Source: Allorhodopirellula heiligendammensis
Lineage (GTDB): Bacteria > Planctomycetota > Planctomycetia > Pirellulales > Pirellulaceae
Direction: 5' to 3'
Length of the DNA stretch: 64,000 nt
Assembly: GCF_007860105.1 (NCBI RefSeq)
Contig: NZ_SJPU01000002.1
Span: 208,837-272,836 of the forward strand
This document shows positions 34,145 to 43,829 of the stretch, piece after piece. Within the stretch, counting starts at the first letter, position 1. Each line of letters starts with the position of its first letter. Under the pieces are notes generated by a model, which searched no databases, had not been told where the DNA came from, and saw only the letters and a program-made list of their open reading frames with translations. A program made the position numbers and the translations under genes.

Positions 34145-37012
34145 TCACTGTCCATTGATCTGTCGAGCTTGCTGGATCATTTGTTCAAGCTGCCGGACTC
34201 GATTGGCGACTCGATTTTGTGGCGGCAACCCCGCGAGTAGCTCAGAAAGCACTTTTAGGTCAACGGACTCGCCCACCGGCCCTCCGCTCAGCTTGGCGGC
34301 GAACAAGGCCGACACGGTCGCCAGCCGCAGTGAGGCGGAGGTTTGATCAGCACGGGGCGGATTGGGTTGATAGACGATCGGCCAACGACGTTCCACCATT
34401 TGTCCGCTTGCCATGTCGCGGAATCGTACCGAAATCGATCCAACATCCCCCTGGCCGTCCGGTTTGGCCTCGAACTGATAGACCGCCACGCCCGCTTCCG
34501 CCGCTGCCATCTCGGCCGCGTCGACTTGGTCGTTGCGAAAGTCCTCTTCATTAAGCCGGTGTTTTTGAAAACCCAGCAGACGGTAATTCCCCACTCGAAG
34601 TGGATTGAATTCAATCTGCACCTTTACATTCATTGCCGCGGGGCGTAACGCACCAGCGATCTGGCGAGCGAAGCCGTCATCGACCGACTCGGCGGAATCA
34701 AGCAGGTAGTATCGTCCGTCGCCCTTTCGCGTCAGCGCCTCTAAGACTTCATCGTTAAGTCCGTTGGCGCTGATACCGGCTGCATCAAATGCAATTCCTG
34801 AATCGCGGATGGAGCTGACCATATTTGCCAGTCGCTCGGGGTTGGCGTCGCCAAGATTGACTGCTCCATCGGTGAGCAAAATGATCCGGTTCTGCGCACC
34901 TTCAGTCCACTGTTCCCGAGACTTTTCCCACGCTAGCTGCAGGGCGGCCTCGATATTGGTACCTCCGTCGCTGGGAAGATGTTCAATAAGATCGACCAGT
35001 TCCTTCGCACCCGCACCACTGACTCGGTCGGCGAGCAGTCGCGGTGTCCGGGCAAAACTGATCAACGTAATCTGATCGTTCGGTTGCAGCTGTTCGGCAA
35101 GCGTCACGAAGGCACGACGAACGGTATGCTGACGATCGATCCGCTCCATGGAACCAGAGTTATCCAGCAGCAATGTTAGCCTTAATGGCGTTGCCGCAGC
35201 ACGTCCGGCAGCAGCGGTTCGCAGCGAGACTCGCAATAGATTGCGTTGTTGCGCAAACGGATCGATACATTGCTCGATTTGGCAGGCCACCTTTTCATGT
35301 TGGCTCGGCAGCGGATCGCCGTAGTCCAGTGCGTTGACGAATTCTTCGATCCGAACCTCGGACGCAGCGGGCCACTGGCCCTCTGCCAGCGCTGCAGCGG
35401 CGAGCTTGAACGAAACATCGCTGACGTGGAGCGAGAAGGTCGAAAATGGCTCCGCAGCGGCGTCCGATTCCGGGGGGATTACCACCACACGCTCTTGCAG
35501 CTCACGCCGCACCTCGCCGCGTGCAACTCCATCCAGTTTCTTCCCGGCCTCTTCACTCAATTGCGGAAGATTGGCCTCTTTCTGCTCGAGTGGTCGATCG
35601 GCGTCTAACGCTGAAAGTTCCTCCGATCTCTTCGACAGAGGCTGATGATCGCCTCCCTCACGACCAAAGTATAAATCCAAGTCATCCTCGAGCGAATCTC
35701 TGAGCTGATCGGTCTTGAACTCCTGCTGTTGTCCAGAAGCCATTTCGGCGACCTCGTTCTCGACAGATGACTGTGCACGCACGTCCGCATCGGAAAGCCT
35801 GCGCCGCGACAACTCGTCCCAATCCGAAGCTGTTCGAAGATCAAACGCACGCTCCTCTTGTTCACTCTCTCCTGACTGAGGCTTACCCGCTACGGCGGCC
35901 TGTGGCTCTTGTGGCACCAGCGTTTCCACGGTCGAACCACGCCCGTTGTTGGTCGATCGATCAAATGTTTGTACCGAGGAGGTCGGAGCTGACAGGGGCG
36001 CGACTCCGTTCGAACTGTCGGCGAACTCGAATGACTCCGAGGCCGACTCGCTCAATCTTCCCAATCCACGGCCAGCGTACTCGCGAGAGCCGGCGGTATC
36101 CTGAGTGGATGGAACCGGAGAACCGGCAGCCCAGAGCGGTTCAGCGAAATCATTCACCGTAGGAAATCCCTGCTTGCTGTCGGGCGAGCGAGCTTGCGGC
36201 ATCGCCGCCAACGGGGCCACCGCTTTGTCCCTCGTTGCCGTCTCCGCCGAAGGCATCTCCTGCAGCGGCATTCCCAACATCACATCGAACCGTCCACTCA
36301 CCCTACCGCTGTCGAACTCCGCGGTGTCATTCAAGGCCGAGCGATAAAAGCGTGCGTCCACGTCTTTAGTACGCCGCTCAGCAAGACCTTCTGCCTCGCT
36401 CATCGGTAGACTCAACTCAACTCCACCGCCCATTCCGCCCATTTCGAAGCCCATGCCCTCGGGGCCACCGGGACGCTGAAAAGCAACCGCGGGTGCATCG
36501 TCGGCAGCCGCATATTCGGCGACACTCTCCTCATCGAGCACGTACTCGACCGCAGAACCAGACGACAATTCTGACGTGGCTTGCGAGAGCGATCGCACCA
36601 TCGCCACTTGTTGAGATCCCGAAATCTTCCACAGTCCCACCACAACGACTAGGCACGCAGCACAGACCAGACTGGCAATCAACGTGAACCTGGAGAATCG
36701 AGGCACAGGACGCCAGCTCTCCGTCAGATCGGCAATCGTCTCCGACTCCAACGCTGCCATCAGTGCGTTTCGTTTGCTCGCAGGCAATTTCCAATCGCCA
36801 GCCTCTTCGCCAGCCCAGTCTCCTTTCCCAACATCGTGTAGGAGCCCGTGGACCATCTCCAGCCGTGCTTTCATCTCAGCGAGATCTGGGCGTTGCTCAA
36901 TCAGGCGGGCAATCTGATCGCGTTCGAATGCGGACGCCTCTCCCAAGACGAGCGCGGTAATGCGCGTCTCAAGTTCTTGCTCAGACGATAAATTGGATGT
37001 TGGATCGTTCAT
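34145..37012 (-). CDS. Membrane-anchored VWA protein with anti-sigma-like N-terminus
   Basis: The 955-residue protein has a cytoplasmic N-terminus (1-105) resembling anti-sigma domains but without the HxxxCxxC zinc motif. One membrane span (~110-128) and a long low-complexity Ser/Glu-rich linker follow. Then come a YfbK-type N-terminal VWA-associated domain ('DVSFKLAAAALAEGQWPAASEVRIEEFVN'-like, ~510-560), a VWA domain with intact MIDAS DNSGS (~616-620) and LLTDGAVNLGD, and a YfbK C-terminal domain. VWA domains bind metal and protein ligands. The start codon overlaps the sigma-factor stop (ATGA, 37009-37012), which supports a sigma/anti-sigma pairing in which VWA sensing outside the cytoplasm controls the sigma factor. 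Confidence 0.88.
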   Translation of the reverse strand: MNDPTSNLSSEQELETRITALVLGEASAFERDQIARLIEQRPDLAEMKARLEMVHGLLHDVGKGDWAGEEAGDWKLPASKRNALMAALESETIADLTESWRPVPRFSRFTLIASLVCAACLVVVVGLWKISGSQQVAMVRSLSQATSELSSGSAVEYVLDEESVAEYAAADDAPAVAFQRPGGPEGMGFEMGGMGGGVELSLPMSEAEGLAERRTKDVDARFYRSALNDTAEFDSGRVSGRFDVMLGMPLQEMPSAETATRDKAVAPLAAMPQARSPDSKQGFPTVNDFAEPLWAAGSPVPSTQDTAGSREYAGRGLGRLSESASESFEFADSSNGVAPLSAPTSSVQTFDRSTNNGRGSTVETLVPQEPQAAVAGKPQSGESEQEERAFDLRTASDWDELSRRRLSDADVRAQSSVENEVAEMASGQQQEFKTDQLRDSLEDDLDLYFGREGGDHQPLSKRSEELSALDADRPLEQKEANLPQLSEEAGKKLDGVARGEVRRELQERVVVIPPESDAAAEPFSTFSLHVSDVSFKLAAAALAEGQWPAASEVRIEEFVNALDYGDPLPSQHEKVACQIEQCIDPFAQQRNLLRVSLRTAAAGRAAATPLRLTLLLDNSGSMERIDRQHTVRRAFVTLAEQLQPNDQITLISFARTPRLLADRVSGAGAKELVDLIEHLPSDGGTNIEAALQLAWEKSREQWTEGAQNRIILLTDGAVNLGDANPERLANMVSSIRDSGIAFDAAGISANGLNDEVLEALTRKGDGRYYLLDSAESVDDGFARQIAGALRPAAMNVKVQIEFNPLRVGNYRLLGFQKHRLNEEDFRNDQVDAAEMAAAEAGVAVYQFEAKPDGQGDVGSISVRFRDMASGQMVERRWPIVYQPNPPRADQTSASLRLATVSALFAAKLSGGPVGESVDLKVLSELLAGLPPQNRVANRVRQLEQMIQQARQINGQ

Positions 37013-37578
37013 GACGCTGCGTCGACCCCCATGCGTTGGAGTCTTGCGGATAACTCTTTCAAAATGTGATGCAGTCGGTAGCCCACGTTGCCCATCCCCA
37101 GCCCCGACTGAGCACTAATTTCGCTGTATTTGAGGTTTTCGAAATACTTCAGACGGATGAGCTGCTGGTCGGTTTCACTGAGTTCCCGCATCGCCAGTCG
37201 CAGCACACCCATCGCTTCCATCCGCACCACCAGTGATTCGGGGGATTCATCGCCCGCGGGTGAGTCGGGCTGCTCGGCGACGAACACCTCCCGGCGGTGG
37301 TTGCGGTGATAATCGAAGGCTTTGTTGCGGACGCTGCGAAACAGCCAGGCTCGCGGTGATGCCACTTCGTCAAAACGACCATGCAATTGTAAAAACACCT
37401 CCTGCACAATCTCCTCAGCCACTGCCCGGCGACCCGTCAACGAGAACGCGTATCGCAGCAGCGGCGTCTCCTCGGAGTCAAACAAGTCGCGTAGAGTGAG
37501 CGTGCACTCACCCTCGCTGCTTGGTTGATCAACCTCAGGAGTCGGTTCCAACATGAATTTTGTCGCTATTGCGGTCAT
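37009..37578 (-). CDS. ECF-type RNA polymerase sigma factor
   Basis: The ~189-residue protein has sigma region 2 (LLRYAFSLTGRRAVAEEIVQEVFLQLH...RAWLFRSVRNKAFDYHR) and region 4 (LSETDQQLIRLKYFENLKYSEISAQSGLGMGNVGYRLHHILKEL) typical of sigma-70 ECF factors. An acidic segment separates them. Of two in-frame ATGs (37584 and 37578), the second is preferred because GAGAGG lies six nt upstream. It is the first gene of a unit with the VWA protein and probably the giant envelope protein. Such sigma factors commonly drive their own operon. Confidence 0.92.
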   Translation of the reverse strand: MTAIATKFMLEPTPEVDQPSSEGECTLTLRDLFDSEETPLLRYAFSLTGRRAVAEEIVQEVFLQLHGRFDEVASPRAWLFRSVRNKAFDYHRNHRREVFVAEQPDSPAGDESPESLVVRMEAMGVLRLAMRELSETDQQLIRLKYFENLKYSEISAQSGLGMGNVGYRLHHILKELSARLQRMGVDAAS

Positions 37579-37614
37579 GGCCATCCTCTCAACAGAGAAG
37601 ACTCGCAGTGACCG

Positions 37615-37620
37615 ATTATA
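37615..37620 (-). promoter_or_regulatory. Possible -10 element upstream of the sigma-factor gene
   Basis: On the minus strand the hexamer TATAAT occurs about 37 nt upstream of the chosen start, in an A/T-rich pocket of an otherwise G/C-rich region. No -35 hexamer sits at a standard 16-18 nt spacing, so this is a weak suggestion based on the -10 match alone. Confidence 0.25.
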
Positions 37621-37764
37621 TTAGGAGAAAACTCACAAATTGTTGAAATCCCCTGGGTCTCAGGGTTCGGTGTAAGGTCGGGATAGCTCTAGGTCGCTAA
37701 ATCGTTGAGATTGGTACACCAGCAAGCCTGCGATCCCCATAAAGCTTCATGGTACGATGCCGCC

Positions 37765-38784
37765 ATGACCATCCCCGCGATAAAACCACCAGTGTGCCGC
37801 TTGGCACCCTCGCCGACCGGCGCCCAGCACCTCGGCAACGCACGGACGTTCTTGCTCGCCTACTGGAGTGCCCGGGCTCAGAACGCTGAGCTGATTCTCC
37901 GGATTGAGGACATTGATTCGCCGCGAGTCAAACCGTGGGCTACCGACCAAGTCATCGAGGATCTCGCGTGGCTGGGAATCGACTTTGATGGCCAACCCAT
38001 CATCCAAACGCAGCGTACAGATCGGTATCAAGCCGTCCTGGATCGCATGATCGCTGACGATCGCGTCTACCCCTGCACCTGCACCCGGACAGATATCGAG
38101 TCCGCCTCCTCGGCACCCCACGAGCATTCGACGGGCCCGCCGCAAACATCGACCGTGCTGCAGGCAACCGGGCAGGAGCGAACGATCACGGCTGAGTCGA
38201 CGATCTATCCCGGCACCTGTAGCGGCTGGCGCGTCGGCGATCCACTGCCGGCGCCCGGCACGTATTGCTGGCGATTTCGCATCGTCTCTGCCCGCCGGTG
38301 CTTCGATGACCTCGTTGCAGGCCGTATCTGCTGCGACCTCGGCACCGCGATCGGTGACTTCCCTGTCACCCGCAAAGAAGGTGTGGCCGCGTATCAGCTC
38401 GCCGTCGTGGTCGACGACATCGATGCAGGCGTGAGCGAAGTGGTCCGCGGCGACGACCTGCTGCTGAGTACTTTCCGGCAGTTGCAAATCTACGAGCACC
38501 TCGGCGTTGCCTCCCCAGAATTCGCTCACGTCCCCCTGGTCGTTGGTGAAGACGGTCGTCGGCTGGCCAAGCGTCATGGCGACACACGGCTGGCGCACTA
38601 CCGCAAGCAAGGGGTTGCACCGGAGTCAATCGTCGCCTGGGCCGCCCGCTCCGCCATGAGTGACCCTGCCTGCTTGCCGAGTCCAGAAGCAACCGCAGCC
38701 TGGGAGCTGAGTCGGTGGCATGCTGAAATGATCGAGCGGATCGACTGGACTCGTCTGTCTCGTGAGCAAGTTCGGTATTCTTAA
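37765..38784 (+). CDS. gluQ: Glutamyl-Q tRNA(Asp) synthetase
   Basis: The ~339-residue class I synthetase lacks the anticodon-binding domain. Motifs are RLAPSPTGAQHLGNART (HIGH-like, residues ~11-27), the LRIEDID strand, zinc-type cysteines (PCTCTRTD and YPGTC), DFPVTRKEGVAAYQLAVVVDDI, and RRLAKRHGD as the KMSKS equivalent. GluQRS (YadB) attaches glutamate to the queuosine base at position 34 of tRNA(Asp). The open frame begins 60 bp earlier, but ATG 37765 fits the family start. A ~40-residue insertion (~115-155) is unusual. It is transcribed away from the sigma-factor gene. Confidence 0.93.
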   Translation: MTIPAIKPPVCRLAPSPTGAQHLGNARTFLLAYWSARAQNAELILRIEDIDSPRVKPWATDQVIEDLAWLGIDFDGQPIIQTQRTDRYQAVLDRMIADDRVYPCTCTRTDIESASSAPHEHSTGPPQTSTVLQATGQERTITAESTIYPGTCSGWRVGDPLPAPGTYCWRFRIVSARRCFDDLVAGRICCDLGTAIGDFPVTRKEGVAAYQLAVVVDDIDAGVSEVVRGDDLLLSTFRQLQIYEHLGVASPEFAHVPLVVGEDGRRLAKRHGDTRLAHYRKQGVAPESIVAWAARSAMSDPACLPSPEATAAWELSRWHAEMIERIDWTRLSREQVRYS

Positions 38785-38810
38785 ACAAGCTATCGTTCGA
38801 ATCGGTCGGT

Positions 38811-38834
38811 AGGATGAGATCGCTGTCCCGTCCG
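38811..38834 (+). repeat. Dispersed 24-nt quasi-palindromic repeat, copy 2
   Basis: This element begins AGGATGAGATCGC and ends CCCGTCCG, in the same orientation as 2363-2386 with two substitutions. Here it is flanked by ATCGGT (38801-38806) and ACCGAT (38837-38842), which extend the inverted symmetry. It lies 27 bp after the glutamyl-Q synthetase stop. Confidence 0.55.
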
Positions 38835-39003
38835 TAACCGATCCACTCACTTGTAGCATTGTACCGGACTGACGTCGCGGCAATACGCTGCCGTGCTAAC
38901 TCCACTGTTGATTATGGACGCGTCAGCGACGATGATACGGCTTCGCTCTGGCGGAATTCTCAACACTCCCAATGATCATCCTCGCGTTTTCGGTTCGTCT
39001 AAT

Positions 39004-41610
39004 ATGAAGTTCTTGGTTGCAATCGCTCTCATCTGGCATATCGGTCTTGCTGGCGACCTTGTCCTCGGCGAGCAGCCCGACGCTGCTGATCGCGAGGTTC
39101 AGTCAGACGTGCCGCACGGCAAAGTCACTTCGGGGGTGTTTGACCAAAGCCAAATCTTCCCGGGCACGACACGTGATTACCGGGTTTATATGCCCGCTCA
39201 GTACGACGCTAAAAAGCCGGCGAGCTTGATGGTGTTCATGGACGGAATTAACTACGCCAAAGAGAACGGCGCTTTCCGCGTTCCAGTGGTGTTTGACAAT
39301 TTGATTGCCAAGGGTGAGATGCCGGTCACCGTCGCCGTGTTCGTAAATCCAGGCACGATCAACGCCACGAAGCCGGGCGCCCGTAATCGTAGCAACCGCT
39401 CCTTCGAATACGATTCACTGTCGGACCACTATGCAAACTTCTTAGTAAATGAGTTTCTGCCAGTGGCGTTGGAGGGCCTTGAAGTCTCGGACGATCCGCA
39501 GCATCGGGCGGTGTGCGGTATCTCGTCAGGTGGTATCTGTGCCTGGACCGTCGCATGGGAAAAGCCAGATCAGTTTGGCAAGGTGCTCAGCAATATCGGC
39601 AGTTTCACGAACATTCGCGGCGGTTGGGCCTACCCCGGCTTGATCCGTAAAACCAAAGACAACCCGAAACCGATCAAGGTCTACCTGCAAGACGGTAAAG
39701 ATGATCTGAACAATCTGCATGGCAACTGGCCATTGGCCAACCATGACATGGCTGCAGCACTGCGGTTCGCGGGTTATCAGAGCAAGCTCGTCTTTACCGA
39801 AGGTGGCCACTCCGGTCATCACGCGGGCATCGAACTTCCATCTGCCCTGCGTTGGCTATGGGACGAGGATGCTGAGAGTGATCAACCGGAGAACCCGCAA
39901 ACGAAACCCGAATGGCAACCTGCCCCCGAAGCGGTTCGCCGCGACGATGTCCCGCAAGGCGAGCTCATCAAGATGCCGGAATGGGAATCAAAAATTTTTA
40001 AAGATACGATCCGGGACTGGTGGATTTACGTTCCAGCGCAGTACAACGCCAACCAGCCCGCGGCACTGATGGTATTTCAAGACGGCCAACGGTTTGGCGA
40101 CGAGCAAGGTCGCTGGCGAGTGCCCATCGTGTTTGACAACTTGATTGCTCAGGGGGAGATGCCACCGACAATTGCCGTGTTGATCAACCCTGGTCACGAT
40201 AAAAATCGAAAACGTGTCAAGAATAAATCGTCTAACCGCAGCCTCGAGTATGACGGTCTCGGCGATCGTTACTCGCGATTTCTGCTAGAGGAAATCTTGC
40301 CAGAGGTAGAGCGAAAATACAACATCTCTGACGATCCGAAGATGCGTGCTATCGGCGGTTCAAGTTCGGGAGGGATCTGCGCGTTCACGGCAGCCTGGGA
40401 ACGCCCGGACAGCTTCTCAAAGGTGTACTCAAGTGTCGGCAGCTTTACGAACCTGCGTGGCGGGAATGTCTATCCGGCGTTAGTGCGGAAGACGGAACCG
40501 AAACCGATCCGCGTCTACATGGCCGATACGAGCGGAGATATCGACAATGCGTTTGGTAGCTGGCCGTGGGCGAACCAACGGATGGCTTCGAGTTTGCAGT
40601 ACATGGGATACGACTCTCGTTTTGACTGGGCAGAGGGCTACGCCCACAATGCGGACTATGGCAGCTCACGGTTCCCCGACGCGATGCGCTGGCTGTGGCG
40701 CAGCGAAGCCCACACCCCATCGATCGACACGCAGGATGACCTGCGTGGCGACTTGACGCTTTTGAACTTATTGATTCCTGGTGAGACATGGGAGATCGTG
40801 GCCGACAAGCTTGGTTTTGCCGATGCAACCTGCACTGATGCAGACGGCAATTTCTATTTTTCAGACATGCGTGCTCCCGCGATCTACAGTGTCCCTGCGA
40901 ATAATCAAGGGGAGCGTGAAACGCTCGCCCCTGTCGCAGTGAGTGGTCTGGAGTTCGGTCCTGACGGGACATTGTATGGCTGCCAGGGAGCACAAAAACG
41001 CGTGATTGCCGTCGACACGAAAACGGGTGAGATTCGCAGCGTGGCAGACGGTGTAGCGCCCAACGACCTCGCGGTGACGGATGACGGAATCATCTTGATT
41101 ACGGAAACGAGGGCTCAACAAGTAACCCGTATCGATCCGGCATCCGGCGAAACGACTGCCGTCGATACCGGGATCACACGCCCCAACGGTATCGTTCTGT
41201 CACGCGACGGGGGGACGCTGGTGGTGTCCGACCATGGTGGCGAATTCACTTGGACATTCCGCGTAGCGGCGGATGCGTCGCTCGATGCCAAACTGCCGTC
41301 GATGACAATGCGGTTGCCGATCAATCCGGACGGTGAGTTTAGGTTTAACGAGCCGCCGCCTTACCTATCCGCGTCGCGCGGCGATGGGTCCGCGGTCGAT
41401 AAGTCCGATAGATATTACGTGACCAGCGCGGTCGGCATCGCAGTCTTCGATCCGACGGGACGTTTGTGCGGGGTACTTCCCAGCCCCAATCCAGCCAAAC
41501 CGGTTACCAGCTGCGTATTGGCGGGACCCGGGCATGAGTATCTTTACGTCACCAACGGCGACACCGTTTATCGCCGTCATCTCAAGGTGAAACCCGCATC
41601 GCGAGATTGA
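39004..41610 (+). CDS. Secreted tandem esterase fused to SMP-30/gluconolactonase-like domain
   Basis: The ~868-residue protein has a signal peptide (1-22) and two homologous enterochelin-esterase-like alpha/beta-hydrolase domains (~35-285 and ~305-565). Their nucleophile elbows are GISSGG and GSSSGG, each followed by near-identical ICAWTVAWE/ICAFTAAWE and SFTNIRGG/SFTNLRGG. Candidate His residues are in GGHSGHHAG and in EGYAHNADYG. The C-terminal ~290 residues are a six-bladed SMP-30-like propeller (DADGNFYFSDMRAPAIYSV, GLEFGPDGTLYGC, GVAPNDLAVTDDG, TRPNGIVLSRDGG). Such proteins are likely carbohydrate or polyphenol ester hydrolases in the periplasm or outside the cell. Internal duplication plus fusion is unusual. 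The frame opens earlier, but the signal peptide sets the start. Confidence 0.85.
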   Translation: MKFLVAIALIWHIGLAGDLVLGEQPDAADREVQSDVPHGKVTSGVFDQSQIFPGTTRDYRVYMPAQYDAKKPASLMVFMDGINYAKENGAFRVPVVFDNLIAKGEMPVTVAVFVNPGTINATKPGARNRSNRSFEYDSLSDHYANFLVNEFLPVALEGLEVSDDPQHRAVCGISSGGICAWTVAWEKPDQFGKVLSNIGSFTNIRGGWAYPGLIRKTKDNPKPIKVYLQDGKDDLNNLHGNWPLANHDMAAALRFAGYQSKLVFTEGGHSGHHAGIELPSALRWLWDEDAESDQPENPQTKPEWQPAPEAVRRDDVPQGELIKMPEWESKIFKDTIRDWWIYVPAQYNANQPAALMVFQDGQRFGDEQGRWRVPIVFDNLIAQGEMPPTIAVLINPGHDKNRKRVKNKSSNRSLEYDGLGDRYSRFLLEEILPEVERKYNISDDPKMRAIGGSSSGGICAFTAAWERPDSFSKVYSSVGSFTNLRGGNVYPALVRKTEPKPIRVYMADTSGDIDNAFGSWPWANQRMASSLQYMGYDSRFDWAEGYAHNADYGSSRFPDAMRWLWRSEAHTPSIDTQDDLRGDLTLLNLLIPGETWEIVADKLGFADATCTDADGNFYFSDMRAPAIYSVPANNQGERETLAPVAVSGLEFGPDGTLYGCQGAQKRVIAVDTKTGEIRSVADGVAPNDLAVTDDGIILITETRAQQVTRIDPASGETTAVDTGITRPNGIVLSRDGGTLVVSDHGGEFTWTFRVAADASLDAKLPSMTMRLPINPDGEFRFNEPPPYLSASRGDGSAVDKSDRYYVTSAVGIAVFDPTGRLCGVLPSPNPAKPVTSCVLAGPGHEYLYVTNGDTVYRRHLKVKPASRD

Positions 41611-42012
41611 GTTTAACGATTGTGGTGTATTTCGTGATTTCAAATGTGGAATTTGGCGAAACACACTCGCTAGGCGAGAGATCAACTTCTGCAACGACAA
41701 ATTCCCGTCGATAGCAACACACGACGACCCTCACTGGTGCTCTTTGCGCCAGCGGCTGATACGTTGCGGCACTGAAAAGAATCGAATGAGTGGCCAAGGA
41801 TCTTGTGAACGATCCTCGCACTGCCAGGACCTTCGACAAGATCCACACGAGATTCATCTGCGACGAAACATGCGGACACGGGGGTCCGACGTCGAATTCT
41901 ATCTCGAGTGAAAACGAGCGGTTCATATCGCGGGCGGCGAAATGATGAACGAGTTTGCTAGTGAGCGGCGAGATTCGCCATCTAAGACACGCCCCAGTAA
42001 GGATGCTTTTCC
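41611..42012. other. Intergenic interval without recognisable gene
   Basis: This 402-bp stretch separates the esterase fusion and the porin gene, both on plus. Minus-strand open frames extend through it, but they overlap both flanking genes and show no family signal or signal peptide. It is locally richer in A/T just before the porin and probably carries its promoter, which I cannot define. Confidence 0.4.
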
Positions 42013-43689
42013 ATGTCAGTTGTCTTGTACCGCTGCCGAAAATTATTAATTGCAGCGTTTCCCGTGCTCGCAATTGCGGGACTTTCACCGGTACCCGCAG
42101 GTGCTCAAGGAATCAGCGAGAGCGGTTTGGAAACCGTATTTGTGCAGACCAATGCTCAGGACTCCGAGAGTGTCGCGGAACTGTCGAATCCCAACTCGTC
42201 TGCCGATCCGTCGGAGCTACAACAGCCAGCGAGTGACGACGACTTCGATCCAACGGACCAACAGCTAGAGTCGTCTTACCAAACGATGCCTTCAGCTGGG
42301 TCGAGATCCTCAGGCCCGGCGTGCCTGTCGGCTGCAGAGGTCAAGGAGAAACAAGCTGCCGCGATGGCGCAAATGAAGAACGCCTATGCGGGTGTATTCT
42401 ACGCCAACAACTTTTCCTATCTCGAAGATCCCTACTACAACGGACCGAGGTTCTTTTCAGATCATTTCAAGAACATGCATACACGCTACGGTACGCTCAG
42501 CCTCGGGGGCGAGTCTCGGTACCGGTATCATAATGAACGCAATTTTCGCGGTCTCGGCATTACTGGGAACGATGATACGTTTTGGCTGACACGAAACCGG
42601 TTGTATGCTGATTGGCATATCAACGAAACATTTCGGGTGTATGCAGAAACACTCGATGCGAATTCGGGAGGCGAAGTATTCGCACCACGCCCCATCGAGG
42701 AGAATGACTTTGACATTCAAAACCTGTTTGTCGACGTCAAGCTTCTCGACGGCCCCGATGGCTCCCTGACGGCGCGGATCGGTCGCCAGGAGTTGCTTTA
42801 CGGTGCCCAGCGCACTGTTTCGCCACTGGACTGGGCAAATACCCGTCGAACATTCCAAGGTGTGCGTGGATTGTATAAAAAAGGCGATACTTCGATCGAC
42901 GCGTTCTGGACAGAATTAGTGCGTGTCGATCCGAAGGGTTCCGACGACGTCAGCTCGCAGATTCAGTTTTATGGGACCTACCTGACGAAGCAGGATACCG
43001 CATTGGGGACGCTGGAGTCTTACTACCTCGGATCCGACAATCATATTGCTGGATTCAGTGAACACACCATCGGTAGCCGCGTCAGTGGCGCAACCGAGCG
43101 AGGTACTCTTTATGATTTTGAAGGTGCCTATCAGTTCGGTTCCGACGCCACACCGGACCGACATTCGGCCGGATTCTTTACCGCCGGGCTGGGACGTAAC
43201 ATTGAGACCAATCTTTTCAGTCCAACGGTATGGTGCTACTGGGACCACGCCTCCGGGGAAAAGGACTTCAACGAAGTCAGTGTCGGTGACGGGGGCTACG
43301 ACCACCTCTATCCGCTCGCTCACAAATACCTGGGTTTCATGGACTTGTTTGGTCGCCGCAACATCGACGACTTCAATGTGCTGGCACAGACGCCGTTGAC
43401 GGAAAAAATCTCGTTGATTTTATGGTATCACTATTTCCGCTTGGTCGAAGAAACCACGCCTTACAGCGTCGTGATGACACCGTACAACGATACCACACAG
43501 GCCCAATCAAAGGACCTGGGACACGAAATTGACGTACTACTTAATTACAACGTCAATCCGCGGAACAACGTTGTCCTGGGATACTCGCACTTCAATGCCG
43601 GCGACTACTACGAGACGCCCGGGATCCGTCCCGCCAATGCCAACAACAACGCGGACTTTTTCTACTTCCAATACACGACTCGCTATTGA
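42013..43689 (+). CDS. Alginate-export-type outer-membrane porin
   Basis: The 558-residue protein has a signal peptide (1-31, ...PVPAGA) and an acidic low-complexity spacer (~35-100). A beta-barrel domain of the alginate-export (AlgE-like) family follows, with the hallmark segments RYRYHNERNFRG, FWLTRNRLYADWHINETFRVYAE, ARIGRQELLYGAQR and WANTRRTFQGVRGLYK. Alternating aromatic strands continue to a C-terminal FYFQYTTRY. It would form a passive outer-membrane channel for an anionic oligosaccharide. The sulfatase 140 bp away on the opposite strand fits sulfated polysaccharide use but is not proof. Confidence 0.85.
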   Translation: MSVVLYRCRKLLIAAFPVLAIAGLSPVPAGAQGISESGLETVFVQTNAQDSESVAELSNPNSSADPSELQQPASDDDFDPTDQQLESSYQTMPSAGSRSSGPACLSAAEVKEKQAAAMAQMKNAYAGVFYANNFSYLEDPYYNGPRFFSDHFKNMHTRYGTLSLGGESRYRYHNERNFRGLGITGNDDTFWLTRNRLYADWHINETFRVYAETLDANSGGEVFAPRPIEENDFDIQNLFVDVKLLDGPDGSLTARIGRQELLYGAQRTVSPLDWANTRRTFQGVRGLYKKGDTSIDAFWTELVRVDPKGSDDVSSQIQFYGTYLTKQDTALGTLESYYLGSDNHIAGFSEHTIGSRVSGATERGTLYDFEGAYQFGSDATPDRHSAGFFTAGLGRNIETNLFSPTVWCYWDHASGEKDFNEVSVGDGGYDHLYPLAHKYLGFMDLFGRRNIDDFNVLAQTPLTEKISLILWYHYFRLVEETTPYSVVMTPYNDTTQAQSKDLGHEIDVLLNYNVNPRNNVVLGYSHFNAGDYYETPGIRPANANNNADFFYFQYTTRY

Positions 43690-43829
43690 ACGTAAAGCAG
43701 CTCGGCGCCCCATCCGCCGTGGGAGTACCGCGGCGTAAAGCGGTAAATAGGAACTGGCAGCCGTGAACATGCCAAGGGGCGAGTACGACGCTGCCGCTCT
43801 CACGCGCAAGCGTCCCGATGCGGTATGCC

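Noticed and set aside
37747..38610. 287-codon minus-strand frame over the glutamyl-Q synthetase
   Set aside because: It is antisense to a clear synthetase with HLGN and KRHGD motifs and has no domain of its own.
41582..42088. 168-codon minus-strand frame between esterase fusion and porin
   Set aside because: It overlaps the ends of both neighbours and has no signal, domain or Shine-Dalgarno support.
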